Part shown: one piece after another, positions 1 through 7,558 of the stretch | Layout of the letters: each line of letters begins with the position of its first letter | Position numbering within the stretch: the first letter of the stretch is position 1 | Origin: Nocardia flavorosea NBRC 108225 | Lineage (GTDB): Bacteria; Actinomycetota; Actinomycetes; Mycobacteriales; Mycobacteriaceae | Length of the DNA: 64,000 nucleotides | Assembly: GCF_001613385.1 (NCBI RefSeq) | Contig: NZ_BDCG01000027.1 | Coordinates: forward strand, 22,502 to 86,501 | Reading direction: 5' to 3' | Translations under genes and position numbers: made by a program | The notes under the pieces: model-generated | Database searches by the model: none | What the model was told of the DNA's origin: nothing | What the model saw: the letters and a program-made list of their open reading frames with translations, nothing else

Positions 1-1
1 G

Positions 2-1177
2 CTCGCACCACGCGGCCGGCTGATGCTCGGCACACCCCGCGCGGGCTGGGAAAGCTACGAACGGCAACTCTCGTCGCGGCCACGCACCCCGATCCCGGAC
101 GAATCCGAGGGAGATTTCCTGCTGTACTCCTCGGGCACCACGGGCCGGCCGAAAGGTATCCGGCGGCCGCTGTCCGGCCTCCCGCTGGGCAGTCATCCCG
201 ATGTTCCGGGACGGTGGTTGCGCGACCTGCTGGGCTTCGTGCCCGGCGACGTCTATCTCTCCCCCGCACCGCTCTATCACGCTGCACCGCTCGCCTGGAC
301 CATGAGCGTGCATCGCAGCGGAGGCACCGTGGTGGTCCTCGAACTCTTCGACCCCGAACTCGCGCTCGCCGCGATCGAGCGCCACCGGGTAACCCACAGT
401 CAGTGGGTGCCCACCATGTTCGTCCGGATGTTGAAACTGCCCGCCGACGTGCGCGCCCGCTACACGCTGTCGAGCCTGCGCCACGCCGTCCACGCCGCGG
501 CCCCGTGCCCGGTCGAGGTGAAGCGAGCGATGATCGACTGGTGGGGACCGATCCTGTTCGAGTTCTACTCCAGTACCGAAGGTGTGGGCGCCACGATCAT
601 CACCGCCGAGGAATGGCTCCGCAAGCCCGGGTCGGTCGGCAAACCGATCCTCGGCCGGCCCTATATCACCGACGACGACGGCAACGAACTACCCGCGGGC
701 GAAACCGGCACGGTCTGGTTCGCCGACAGCGGCGAGTTCACCTACCACGGTGACCCGGGTAAGACCGCGGCTACCCGGGATGCCCGCGGCGGAGCATCCG
801 TGGGCGACACCGGCTTCCTGGACGACGACGGCTACCTGTTCCTCACCGACCGCCGGACCCACCTCATCATTTCGGGTGGGGTCAATATCTATCCGCGGGA
901 GATCGAGGACGTCTTGCTGATGCACCCCGCGGTCGCCGACGTCGGGGTCGTGGGGCTGCCCGATCCCGAGATGGGCGAACGGGTCACCGCTGCCGTGCAG
1001 CTGGAGCACCCGGAAGCGGCGGGACCCGAGCTCGCCGCCGAGCTCATCACCTTCGCCCGGACGAAACTGGCGGGTTTCAAAGTGCCCCGCGATATCCGGT
1101 TCCCAGGACAGTTGCCACGCACCCCCACCGGAAAGATGCGCAAGCACGAGCTGAAACAGCAGCTGATGAATTCGTGA
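2..1177 (+). CDS. Acyl-CoA synthetase (AMP-forming), 5'-truncated by window start
   Basis: This is the C-terminal part of an ANL-superfamily acid-CoA ligase, which activates a carboxylate through an acyl-AMP. The reading frame is open from the first bases, so the gene begins outside the window; the internal ATG at 23 is not a credible start. The phosphate-binding motif SSGTTGRPKG lies near 127-156, followed by FYSSTEG and the hinge region with SGGVNIYPREIE. The C-terminal catalytic lysine is in RTPTGKMRK. The stop at 1177 faces the convergent thiolase, with a hairpin between them. Several paralogues occur in this window. The substrate is unknown. Confidence 0.9.
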   Translation, partial: LAPRGRLMLGTPRAGWESYERQLSSRPRTPIPDESEGDFLLYSSGTTGRPKGIRRPLSGLPLGSHPDVPGRWLRDLLGFVPGDVYLSPAPLYHAAPLAWTMSVHRSGGTVVVLELFDPELALAAIERHRVTHSQWVPTMFVRMLKLPADVRARYTLSSLRHAVHAAAPCPVEVKRAMIDWWGPILFEFYSSTEGVGATIITAEEWLRKPGSVGKPILGRPYITDDDGNELPAGETGTVWFADSGEFTYHGDPGKTAATRDARGGASVGDTGFLDDDGYLFLTDRRTHLIISGGVNIYPREIEDVLLMHPAVADVGVVGLPDPEMGERVTAAVQLEHPEAAGPELAAELITFARTKLAGFKVPRDIRFPGQLPRTPTGKMRKHELKQQLMNS

Positions 1178-1186
1178 TCCGGCAGA

Positions 1187-1218
1187 GCCGGCGACGGCCG
1201 GGTGAGACCGTCGCCGGC
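1187..1218. terminator. Hairpin between convergent genes
   Basis: Two perfect 11-base arms (1187-1197 and 1208-1218) flank a 10-base loop. They sit exactly in the 43-base gap between the ligase stop at 1177 and the thiolase stop at 1221. There is no T-run on either side, which is usual for actinobacterial terminators. It could serve both strands. Confidence 0.7.
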
Positions 1219-1220
1219 CT

Positions 1221-2435
1221 TCAGGCCACTTTCTCGAAGACCGCGGCGAGGCCCTGCCCGCCGCCGATACACATCGTCTCCACGCCGTACCGCGCGTCCC
1301 GGCGCACCATCTCCCGCGCCAGCGTGGCGAGAATCCGGCCACCGGTGGCACCGACCGGGTGCCCGAGCGAGATCCCGGAGCCGTTCACGTTGAGGCGATC
1401 GTAATCGGCGGGGGCGAAACCCCATTCCCGGGTGCAGGCCAGCGCCTGCGCCGCGAACGCCTCGTTCAGTTCGACCAGATCGATCTTCTCGAGTCCCAGC
1501 TCCGCCGCCGCGAGCGCACGCTGCACGGCCGGCACCGGGCCGATCCCCATCGTCGCGGGCGCCACGCCGGCCACGCCCCACGACACCAGCCGCACCAGCG
1601 GACGCAACCCCAGTTCGGCGGCCTTCGCGGGATGGGTGACGACGCAGATCGCCGCACCGTCGTTCTGCCCTGACGAATTACCCGCGGTCACCGTCGCTTC
1701 GGCGTCGCTCGCGGCGAGGACGGGCCGCAGCCGCGCCAGCGTCTCGACCGACGAATCCGGGCGGATGTGCTCATCGCTGTCGACGACGGTATCGGACTTA
1801 CGGCCCCGCACCGTGACGGGCACGATCTCGTCCGCGAATCGGCCCGCCGCCTGCGCCGCCGCGGCGTTGTGATGGCTGCGCACGGCGAACTCGTCCTGCT
1901 CGAGCCGCGAAATGCCGTACTCGCGACGCAGATTCTCGGCCGTTTCCAGCATTCCGCCCGGAACCGGGTAATTCGCTCCCCCGGCGGTCACCCGCCCGCG
2001 CGCGAGCGAATCGTTGAGCAGCACGCCGGGCCCCGACTTCGCACCCCAGCGCATGGAGGTCGAATAGAACGGCGCGGTACTCATCGACTCCGCACCACCG
2101 GCCAGCACGACCTCGCTGGCTCCCGAGCTCACCTGCCCGGCCGCGTACAGCACCGCCTGCAGGCCCGACCCGCATCGGCGGTCGATCTGCAAGCCGGTGA
2201 CACTCACCGGAAGTCCCGCATCCAGCGCCGCGACCCGGCCGATCGCGGGCGCTTCCATGGAGGGGTAACAGTTGCCGAGCAACACATCGTCGACGGTCTC
2301 GGGTGGTATGCCGGTCCGTTCGATGATCGCCCGGATCACCGTCGCCGCCAGCTCGTGGGCGGGCACGTCCTTCAACGCACCGCCGAACCCGCCGACCGGG
2401 GTTCGCAGCGGCTCACAGATTACGGCGTCACGCAC
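1221..2435 (-). CDS. Acetyl-CoA acyltransferase (thiolase)
   Basis: A full-length 404-residue degradative-type thiolase that would cleave a 3-oxoacyl-CoA with CoA to release acetyl- or propionyl-CoA. The acylated cysteine is C88 in RRCGSG. NEAF is at 324-327, the histidine in GHPVGATGG is H359, and the second cysteine is C389 in CIGGGQG, so all catalytic residues are present. It is the last gene of a minus-strand set (DUF35, Ltp-like thiolase, thiolase), starting 30 bases after the preceding stop. The start codon is an ATG. The substrate cannot be told from sequence. Confidence 0.93.
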   Translation of the reverse strand: MRDAVICEPLRTPVGGFGGALKDVPAHELAATVIRAIIERTGIPPETVDDVLLGNCYPSMEAPAIGRVAALDAGLPVSVTGLQIDRRCGSGLQAVLYAAGQVSSGASEVVLAGGAESMSTAPFYSTSMRWGAKSGPGVLLNDSLARGRVTAGGANYPVPGGMLETAENLRREYGISRLEQDEFAVRSHHNAAAAQAAGRFADEIVPVTVRGRKSDTVVDSDEHIRPDSSVETLARLRPVLAASDAEATVTAGNSSGQNDGAAICVVTHPAKAAELGLRPLVRLVSWGVAGVAPATMGIGPVPAVQRALAAAELGLEKIDLVELNEAFAAQALACTREWGFAPADYDRLNVNGSGISLGHPVGATGGRILATLAREMVRRDARYGVETMCIGGGQGLAAVFEKVA

Positions 2436-2465
2436 CGTCGATCCTCGATTCTGTTGGTTCGTCGA

Positions 2466-3611
2466 TCACCGGGAGAAGATGGAGACCGCGGAGGCTCCCG
2501 GCGAGCCGTACAGGTGGGTGTAGCCGGTCTTGGGGTCGCCGGCAACCTGCCGATCGCCCGCCCGGCCCTGCAGTTGCAGCACGATCTCGTAGACCTGCCG
2601 CAATCCGGAAGCGCCGATCGGCTCGCCGTTGGCGATGAGCCCACCGTCCGTGTTCACCGGAAGCTTGCCGGTGATCTCGGTGGCGCCCTCGGCGATCCAC
2701 TGCTCCTGTTCGCCGTCTTTGCAGAAACCGTTCTCGGCCATGTGGATCAGTTCCGATCCCGCATCGGTGTCCTGCAGCTGGGCGACCCGGATCTCGTCCG
2801 GACCCAGGCCCGCCTCCTCGAAGGCGGCCTTGGAGGCGTCGACCGTCGGGCTGGGCGCGCCGTCCAACGGCATCGACGGGCTGTTCACGTCGAATGCGCC
2901 CGCCCGCCGGCTACGCAGCACCGAAGAACGGAGGTACACCGGCGTGGAGGTGAACTTCGAGGCCAGATCCGCCCGGCACAGCACCACGGCCGCCGCGCCC
3001 TCGTCGGGGCTGCAGTACATGTACTGGGTCAGCGGATGGTTCACGACAGGTGCGGCCAGGATCTGCTCGGGTGTCAACGGCTTGCGACGCCACGCGTGCG
3101 GGGTGATCGAGCCGTTGCGCAGGTTCTTCGCCGCGATCTTGGCGAGCGCCTCCGCGGAGACGCCGTGGTCGTGCAGGTACCGGGTGGCCTTGGTCCCGAA
3201 GAAGTGAGTGGTCAGGAACATTCCGGTTTGTCCATACCAGGAGGGCAGCCCGAGCACGGAGGGGTCCGCGGCGAACGCGCCGCGGGGATGCTTGTCCATC
3301 CCGATCGCCATCGCCACATCGGCCTCGCCGTGCCGGATCGCCTCCGCGGCCATCTGCAGTGATGTACCGCCCGTCGCGCAGCCGTTGAACACACCGCGGA
3401 CCGGGATCCCGGTCAGCCCCAGCCAGCCCACGATCGCATCCGGGTTGGACACTTCGTGGCTGCCGACATAGGCGGTCTGCACCTGCGACCACTGCGCGCC
3501 TGCGTCGGCCAGGGCCGCGCGCGCCGCCTCGGCGCCCATCAGCAGAGCTTGTTTGTCGCCGTGCCTGCCGAACGGGTGCAGGCCTACTCCCACTACCGCA
3601 ACGTCGGTCAT
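2466..3611 (-). CDS. Lipid-transfer-protein-type thiolase (Ltp/SCP-x thiolase family)
   Basis: A 381-residue thiolase-fold protein of the SCP-x/Ltp branch. In characterised members this branch either thiolyses 3-oxoacyl-CoAs or, with a DUF35 partner, performs retro-aldol cleavage of branched side chains. The nucleophile-position cysteine C78 (NGCATGG) is kept. The usual GHPxGATG histidine motif reads GEPIGASG, so the histidine is Glu. The last coding bases of the upstream DUF35 gene overlap its ATG by four bases (ATGA, 3608-3611), implying a complex of the two products. Whether it is a thiolase, an aldolase or neither is open. Confidence 0.85.
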   Translation of the reverse strand: MTDVAVVGVGLHPFGRHGDKQALLMGAEAARAALADAGAQWSQVQTAYVGSHEVSNPDAIVGWLGLTGIPVRGVFNGCATGGTSLQMAAEAIRHGEADVAMAIGMDKHPRGAFAADPSVLGLPSWYGQTGMFLTTHFFGTKATRYLHDHGVSAEALAKIAAKNLRNGSITPHAWRRKPLTPEQILAAPVVNHPLTQYMYCSPDEGAAAVVLCRADLASKFTSTPVYLRSSVLRSRRAGAFDVNSPSMPLDGAPSPTVDASKAAFEEAGLGPDEIRVAQLQDTDAGSELIHMAENGFCKDGEQEQWIAEGATEITGKLPVNTDGGLIANGEPIGASGLRQVYEIVLQLQGRAGDRQVAGDPKTGYTHLYGSPGASAVSIFSR

Positions 3612-4027
3612 TCGGTACCACCTCCAGTGGTCTCAGCGGGAGCGAAGGCATAGGTGAGCACCTCGGTGCCGTCCGCCCGGACGGTATACGGAACGACCAC
3701 CAGTTCCATGGGCTGACCGATCCGCAGTTTCGCCGGATCGGATTCGGTGAGCCGGCCCTGGACCAGCAGTTCTCCCGGCAGTTCGATATAGCCGATCGCG
3801 TACGGAACGAACGTCTCAGCGGTATCGTCGCCGTCGTAGGGGGGCGACGGGGGCCGGAATTGTTGGGTGGTGAAGCTCCACAACGTTCCGCGATTGCCGA
3901 GCAGCCGTTCCGGCGCACCGGGCTCCGCGGGAAAGACGATGGCGCCGTCCCGTTCCGATGCGATCAACCGTGGTTCGTCGGAGGGCCAGGTGAAGAGCCC
4001 CTCGGCGACAGGTACTTGCGTGGTCAT
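3608..4027 (-). CDS. DUF35 OB-fold protein lacking the zinc ribbon
   Basis: A 139-residue protein whose C-terminal half (PYAIGYIELPGELLVQGRL onward) matches the OB-fold domain of DUF35 proteins, the obligate partners of Ltp-type enzymes. The family normally starts with a CxxC...CxxC rubredoxin-like zinc ribbon, but this protein contains no cysteine at all. It overlaps the Ltp-like gene by four bases, which supports a binary complex. The start ATG at 4027 faces the divergent DoxX gene across a 202-base promoter region. The family call comes from the OB half and the context. Confidence 0.75.
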   Translation of the reverse strand: MTTQVPVAEGLFTWPSDEPRLIASERDGAIVFPAEPGAPERLLGNRGTLWSFTTQQFRPPSPPYDGDDTAETFVPYAIGYIELPGELLVQGRLTESDPAKLRIGQPMELVVVPYTVRADGTEVLTYAFAPAETTGGGTE

Positions 4028-4229
4028 ACCGATTATCGTAACAATCGTTTAGCTATTTATCCAGGCCGCCTGCGCTCCGTCCGCCCATCCGGAGGCTCAG
4101 CGTCCATATATGGTGCAATACGATAACTACTGGCGAGAAGGTCGACGTCGAGTCGGTCTGCCGACGGCCGCCCACCGGACCGCCCGGCGCCAGCGGGCAG
4201 TCCTGCCCCGGACAAGGAGAGATATAGCC
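4028..4229. promoter_or_regulatory. Divergent promoter region DUF35 / DoxX
   Basis: The first part is AT-rich (4030-4062, with CTATTTATCC) against a GC-rich background, and a 10-base palindrome CCATATATGG lies at 4104-4113. These are plausible promoter or operator elements for the two divergent operons. No experimentally defined box was recognised. Confidence 0.4.
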
Positions 4230-4745
4230 ATGACCGCACTCGATGCCGGCGCACTGCTGTTGCGGGTGATCGCCGGATTGACCATGGCCGCCCACGGCTA
4301 TCAGAAGTTCTTCTCCGGTGGGCGGATCCCGGGAACCGCCCGGTGGTTCGACAGCATCGGTATGCGGCCGGGACGGTTGCATGCCGTCCTCGCGGCCGGC
4401 GCCGAGGTCGCGACCGGCCTGATGCTGGCGCTCGGCCTGCTCACCCCGCTGGCCGGCGCCGGATTCGTCGGCCTGATGCTGGTGGCCGCGTGGACCGTGC
4501 ACCGGGCCAACGGGTTCTACTCGGTCAACTCGGGGTGGGAATACAACCTGATACTCGCGGCCATCGGCGTCGCGGTCGCCACCACCGGGCCCGGCGAGTG
4601 GTCGCTCGACGGCCTGCTGGGACTCACCGATCAGCTGTCCGGCCTGACCGGCTTCGCGATCTCCGCCGGCGGCGGCCTGATCGCAGGGGCGGCGCTGCTG
4701 GCGATCTGCTACCGGCCCGCGCCCGCACAGGCGGATGGCCAGTGA
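4230..4745 (+). CDS. DoxX family integral membrane protein
   Basis: A 171-residue hydrophobic protein with about four membrane spans. Its N-terminal LLRVIAGLTMAAHGYQKFF and central LTPLAGAGFVGLMLVAAW are typical of DoxX/DoxD-like proteins, whose biochemical role is poorly defined (redox stress and thiol links are reported for some). I chose the ATG at 4230 because AAGGAG precedes it by nine bases; an upstream ATG at 4110 would add 40 charged, non-conserved residues. Its stop overlaps the GTG of the CoA transferase by four bases, so the two are translationally coupled. Confidence 0.85.
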   Translation: MTALDAGALLLRVIAGLTMAAHGYQKFFSGGRIPGTARWFDSIGMRPGRLHAVLAAGAEVATGLMLALGLLTPLAGAGFVGLMLVAAWTVHRANGFYSVNSGWEYNLILAAIGVAVATTGPGEWSLDGLLGLTDQLSGLTGFAISAGGGLIAGAALLAICYRPAPAQADGQ

Positions 4746-5992
4746 ACGGCCGGGAAACCGCCCCACAGAACCACGAGCTCGCCGACCGTTCGGGACCGCT
4801 GGCGGGTATCACCGTGGTCAGCATGGAGCAGGCGGTCTCCGCACCGTTGTGCACCCGCACGCTGGCCGATCTCGGCGCCCGGGTGATCAAGATCGAGAAC
4901 CCGGCGGGCGGCGACTTCGCCCGGGACTACGACGACGTGGTCCACGGAATGGCGGCCCACTTCGTCTGGCTCAATCGCGGCAAAGAATCCGTCACGCTGA
5001 ACCTCAAGTCCCCGCAGGGACTCGAGATCCTGCACCGGCTGCTCGCCGAGGCCGACGCCTTCGTGACCAACCTCGCCCCGGGCGCGACGGCCCGGCTCGG
5101 GCTGGATGCCGAGTCCCTCGAACGAGTGCATCCCCGGCTGGTCACCTGTGAGATCTCCGGCTACGGCAGTGGTGGCCCGCTCTCGGGCAAGCGCGCCTAC
5201 GATCTGCTCGCACAGGCCGAATCCGGCGCCTGCTCGATCACCGGACTACCCGGCGCACCGGCCAAGCCCGGACCGCCGATGGCGGACGCCTGCACCGGCC
5301 TCTACGGCGCGATCTCGATCCTGGCCACCCTCCACGCCCGGGGCCGTACCGGGCAGGGCGCAAAGATCGGGGTGAGCCTCTTCGACACCATGACCGAGTT
5401 GATGGGCTATGCCCTGACCTGGAGTAACTACACCGGCGAGGATCAGGAACCGGTGGGGATGGGCTCGCCCTCCGTCGCGCCCTACGGCTCCTACCCGACC
5501 AGCGACGGCCAGGTCGTCGTGCTCGGCACCACCAACGACCGGGAGTGGCAGCGGCTGGCCACCGAGCTCCTGGAACGGGACGACCTGGCCGCCGACGAAC
5601 GATATCGGGACGGCCCGGGACGGGTAGCCCATCGCACCGAACTGGATCAGGTGATCGGCGACTGGTGCTCCCGCCATCCGCTGGCCCACATCCAGAAAGC
5701 CGCCGACGCCGCCGGAATCGGCAACGCGCGGTACAACACGACCACCGAAGTCGTAGCCCATCCGCATCTCGCGGCCCGGGACAGGTGGCGCGAGGTGGGC
5801 TCGCCCGCGGGCCCCGTGCGCACACTGCTGGCACCCCCGGTGATCAGCGGATACGATCCGGCCCTCGGCCCGATTCCCGCCCTCGGCGAGCACACCGGCA
5901 CCGTCCTGCGCGATCTCGGCCTGGACGAGGCGAGCATCGACAGCCTGCGCACCGAGGGCGCGATCGGCCCCGCACCAATCGGTCCGGCCTGA
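4742..5992 (+). CDS. CaiB/BaiF family III CoA-transferase
   Basis: A 416-residue family III CoA-transferase that would move CoA between a donor thioester and a free acid. The N-terminal nucleotide-fold segment (LADLGARVIKIENPAGGD) is clear, and the catalytic aspartate appears to be D182 in MADACTGLYG. The GTG start at 4742 overlaps the DoxX stop (GTGA). The length matches the family (about 400). It could activate a pathway acid without ATP, as an alternative to the ligases nearby. A TetR gene follows in the same direction 134 bases downstream. Confidence 0.9.
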   Translation: MNGRETAPQNHELADRSGPLAGITVVSMEQAVSAPLCTRTLADLGARVIKIENPAGGDFARDYDDVVHGMAAHFVWLNRGKESVTLNLKSPQGLEILHRLLAEADAFVTNLAPGATARLGLDAESLERVHPRLVTCEISGYGSGGPLSGKRAYDLLAQAESGACSITGLPGAPAKPGPPMADACTGLYGAISILATLHARGRTGQGAKIGVSLFDTMTELMGYALTWSNYTGEDQEPVGMGSPSVAPYGSYPTSDGQVVVLGTTNDREWQRLATELLERDDLAADERYRDGPGRVAHRTELDQVIGDWCSRHPLAHIQKAADAAGIGNARYNTTTEVVAHPHLAARDRWREVGSPAGPVRTLLAPPVISGYDPALGPIPALGEHTGTVLRDLGLDEASIDSLRTEGAIGPAPIGPA

Positions 5993-6126
5993 AGCGAACG
6001 GCCGAACCGCGTCGACCCGGCTGGACGCAACGCTGTCTGTCGCGGGAAGGGACGGTCCTTGATAAGCTGCGGTGCGCTAGAGACATTCAATTTGAGAATT
6101 TCTATCAAAAGTGAGGCGGGCAAGAG

Positions 6127-6708
6127 GTGAGCACGCTCAGGGAACGCAACCGCATCCGCGCCCGCAACGACATCACCGCGGCGGCACTCATTTTGTTCGA
6201 GGAGCAGGGGTTCGACGCCACCACCGTCGAGCAGATCGCGCGCGCCGCGCGACTGTCGAGCGCCACGGTGTTCCGGCACTTTCCCAGCAAAGAGGACATC
6301 CTCTTCGGCGACGAGGACGATTCTGCCCAGCGGATGGCCGCGTGTGTGGCCGCTCGCCCGGATCGCTCGGTCGAGGTCGCCGCACTGGCCGAACCGATGG
6401 CGAAGTTCGCCGCCGAACTCCAGGACGAACGCACGCAGACCCTGACCCGCCTGGTCATGACCACCCGATCACTCGAGGCCCGTAGCCTGCGGATGCGATT
6501 GCGCTGGGAACGCGAGGTCGCATTGCAACTCGCCGTCGAAGAAGGCGCCGCGACCTCCACGCTCCGGCACACGGTGATCGCCTCGATCGCGGTGTCCTGC
6601 CTCAGTGCGGCATTGCGCTTCTGGGACCGGTCCGATCCCTCCTCGAACCTCACCGACCTCGTCGAATCGGCTTTCCGGCAACGGATGCCCGCGGAGCGGG
6701 CGCGATGA
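6127..6708 (+). CDS. TetR family transcriptional regulator
   Basis: A 193-residue TetR regulator. The helix-turn-helix lies at about residues 33-60 (TTVEQIARAARLSSATVFRHFPSKEDIL), followed by a divergent ligand-binding domain. Members usually repress neighbouring genes and release DNA on binding a ligand, often an acyl-CoA in this setting (inference). The GTG start at 6127 is preceded by GGGCAAGAG. The upstream gap holds an AT-rich stretch (6085-6112) suited to a promoter. Targets may be the CaiB operon upstream, the convergent SDR, or itself. Confidence 0.9.
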   Translation: MSTLRERNRIRARNDITAAALILFEEQGFDATTVEQIARAARLSSATVFRHFPSKEDILFGDEDDSAQRMAACVAARPDRSVEVAALAEPMAKFAAELQDERTQTLTRLVMTTRSLEARSLRMRLRWEREVALQLAVEEGAATSTLRHTVIASIAVSCLSAALRFWDRSDPSSNLTDLVESAFRQRMPAERAR

Positions 6709-6722
6709 CACCGCGCCCGCTC
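6694..6722. terminator. Hairpin at TetR 3' end
   Basis: Perfect 11-base arms at 6694-6704 and 6712-6722 with a 7-base loop overlap the TetR stop codon. The SDR on the other strand ends at 6776, so the hairpin lies between convergent genes. Confidence 0.6.
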
Positions 6723-6775
6723 GGCAAGGGCGTACCGGCTATACCGCCTGCGTAGCCCGAGCCCACCGCGTGCGG

Positions 6776-7504
6776 TTACATGTACCGGCCGCCCGTCACC
6801 TCGAGGACCGTGCCGGTGAGGTAACTGGACAGATCGCTGGCGAGGAACAAGGCCACCGAGGCCACCTCGGCGGGCTCCCCGGCCCGCTTCATCGGGATCT
6901 CCGCCAGCTTCGAATCCCAGGCGTGCTGCGGCATGGCCTCGGTCATGGCGGTCCGGATGAGCCCGGGCTGAATGGCATTGACACGCACTCCCGCGCCGGC
7001 GAGTTCCTTTGCCGCCGCCTTCGTCAGGCCGACCATCCCCGCCTTGGCGGCACTGTAATTCGTCTGGCCGAAATTGCCGACCTTGCCCGAAATCGACGAC
7101 ATCGTGATGATCGAACCGCTGCCCTGCTCGCGCATCACCGCGCCGGCCGCTCGCGTACCCAGCCAGGCACCGTAGACGTGCACGTCGAGGACCGTGCGGA
7201 AATCCTCCGAGGTCATCTTCTTCATCGTCTTGTCGCGGGTGATCCCGGCATTGTTGACCATGATGTCCACCGACCCGAACTGCTCGACCGTGTCGTCGAT
7301 CAGGGCGGTCATTCCGGCTTCGTCCGTGACATCGCACCGACGCGCTGCACCGCCCAGCCGCTCGGCCGCACGCTCGGCCGCCGCACCGTCGAGGTCGGCG
7401 AGCATGACCTTGGCACCGTGCTCGACGAATGTCTCCGCGATGGCCAAGCCCAGGCCCTGGGCACCGCCCGTGACGACGGCGACGCGTCCCTGTAACAGGG
7501 TCAT
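6776..7504 (-). CDS. Short-chain dehydrogenase/reductase (FabG-like)
   Basis: A 242-residue classical SDR, probably a 3-hydroxyacyl-CoA or 3-oxoacyl-CoA oxidoreductase. The cofactor motif TGGAQGLG is at 12-19, NNAG at 84-87, and the catalytic triad is S137, Y150 and K154. An acidic residue pair after beta-2 (ADLD) suggests NAD(H) preference. It lies 54 bases downstream of the LuxR gene on the same strand. An AT-rich stretch just upstream (7523-7552, including TATATAC) suggests its own promoter. Confidence 0.92.
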   Translation of the reverse strand: MTLLQGRVAVVTGGAQGLGLAIAETFVEHGAKVMLADLDGAAAERAAERLGGAARRCDVTDEAGMTALIDDTVEQFGSVDIMVNNAGITRDKTMKKMTSEDFRTVLDVHVYGAWLGTRAAGAVMREQGSGSIITMSSISGKVGNFGQTNYSAAKAGMVGLTKAAAKELAGAGVRVNAIQPGLIRTAMTEAMPQHAWDSKLAEIPMKRAGEPAEVASVALFLASDLSSYLTGTVLEVTGGRYM

Positions 7505-7558
7505 AGGTTGATCCTCCTCGGCCTAAAAATACATTTATTGCACTATATACGGGAGGCC

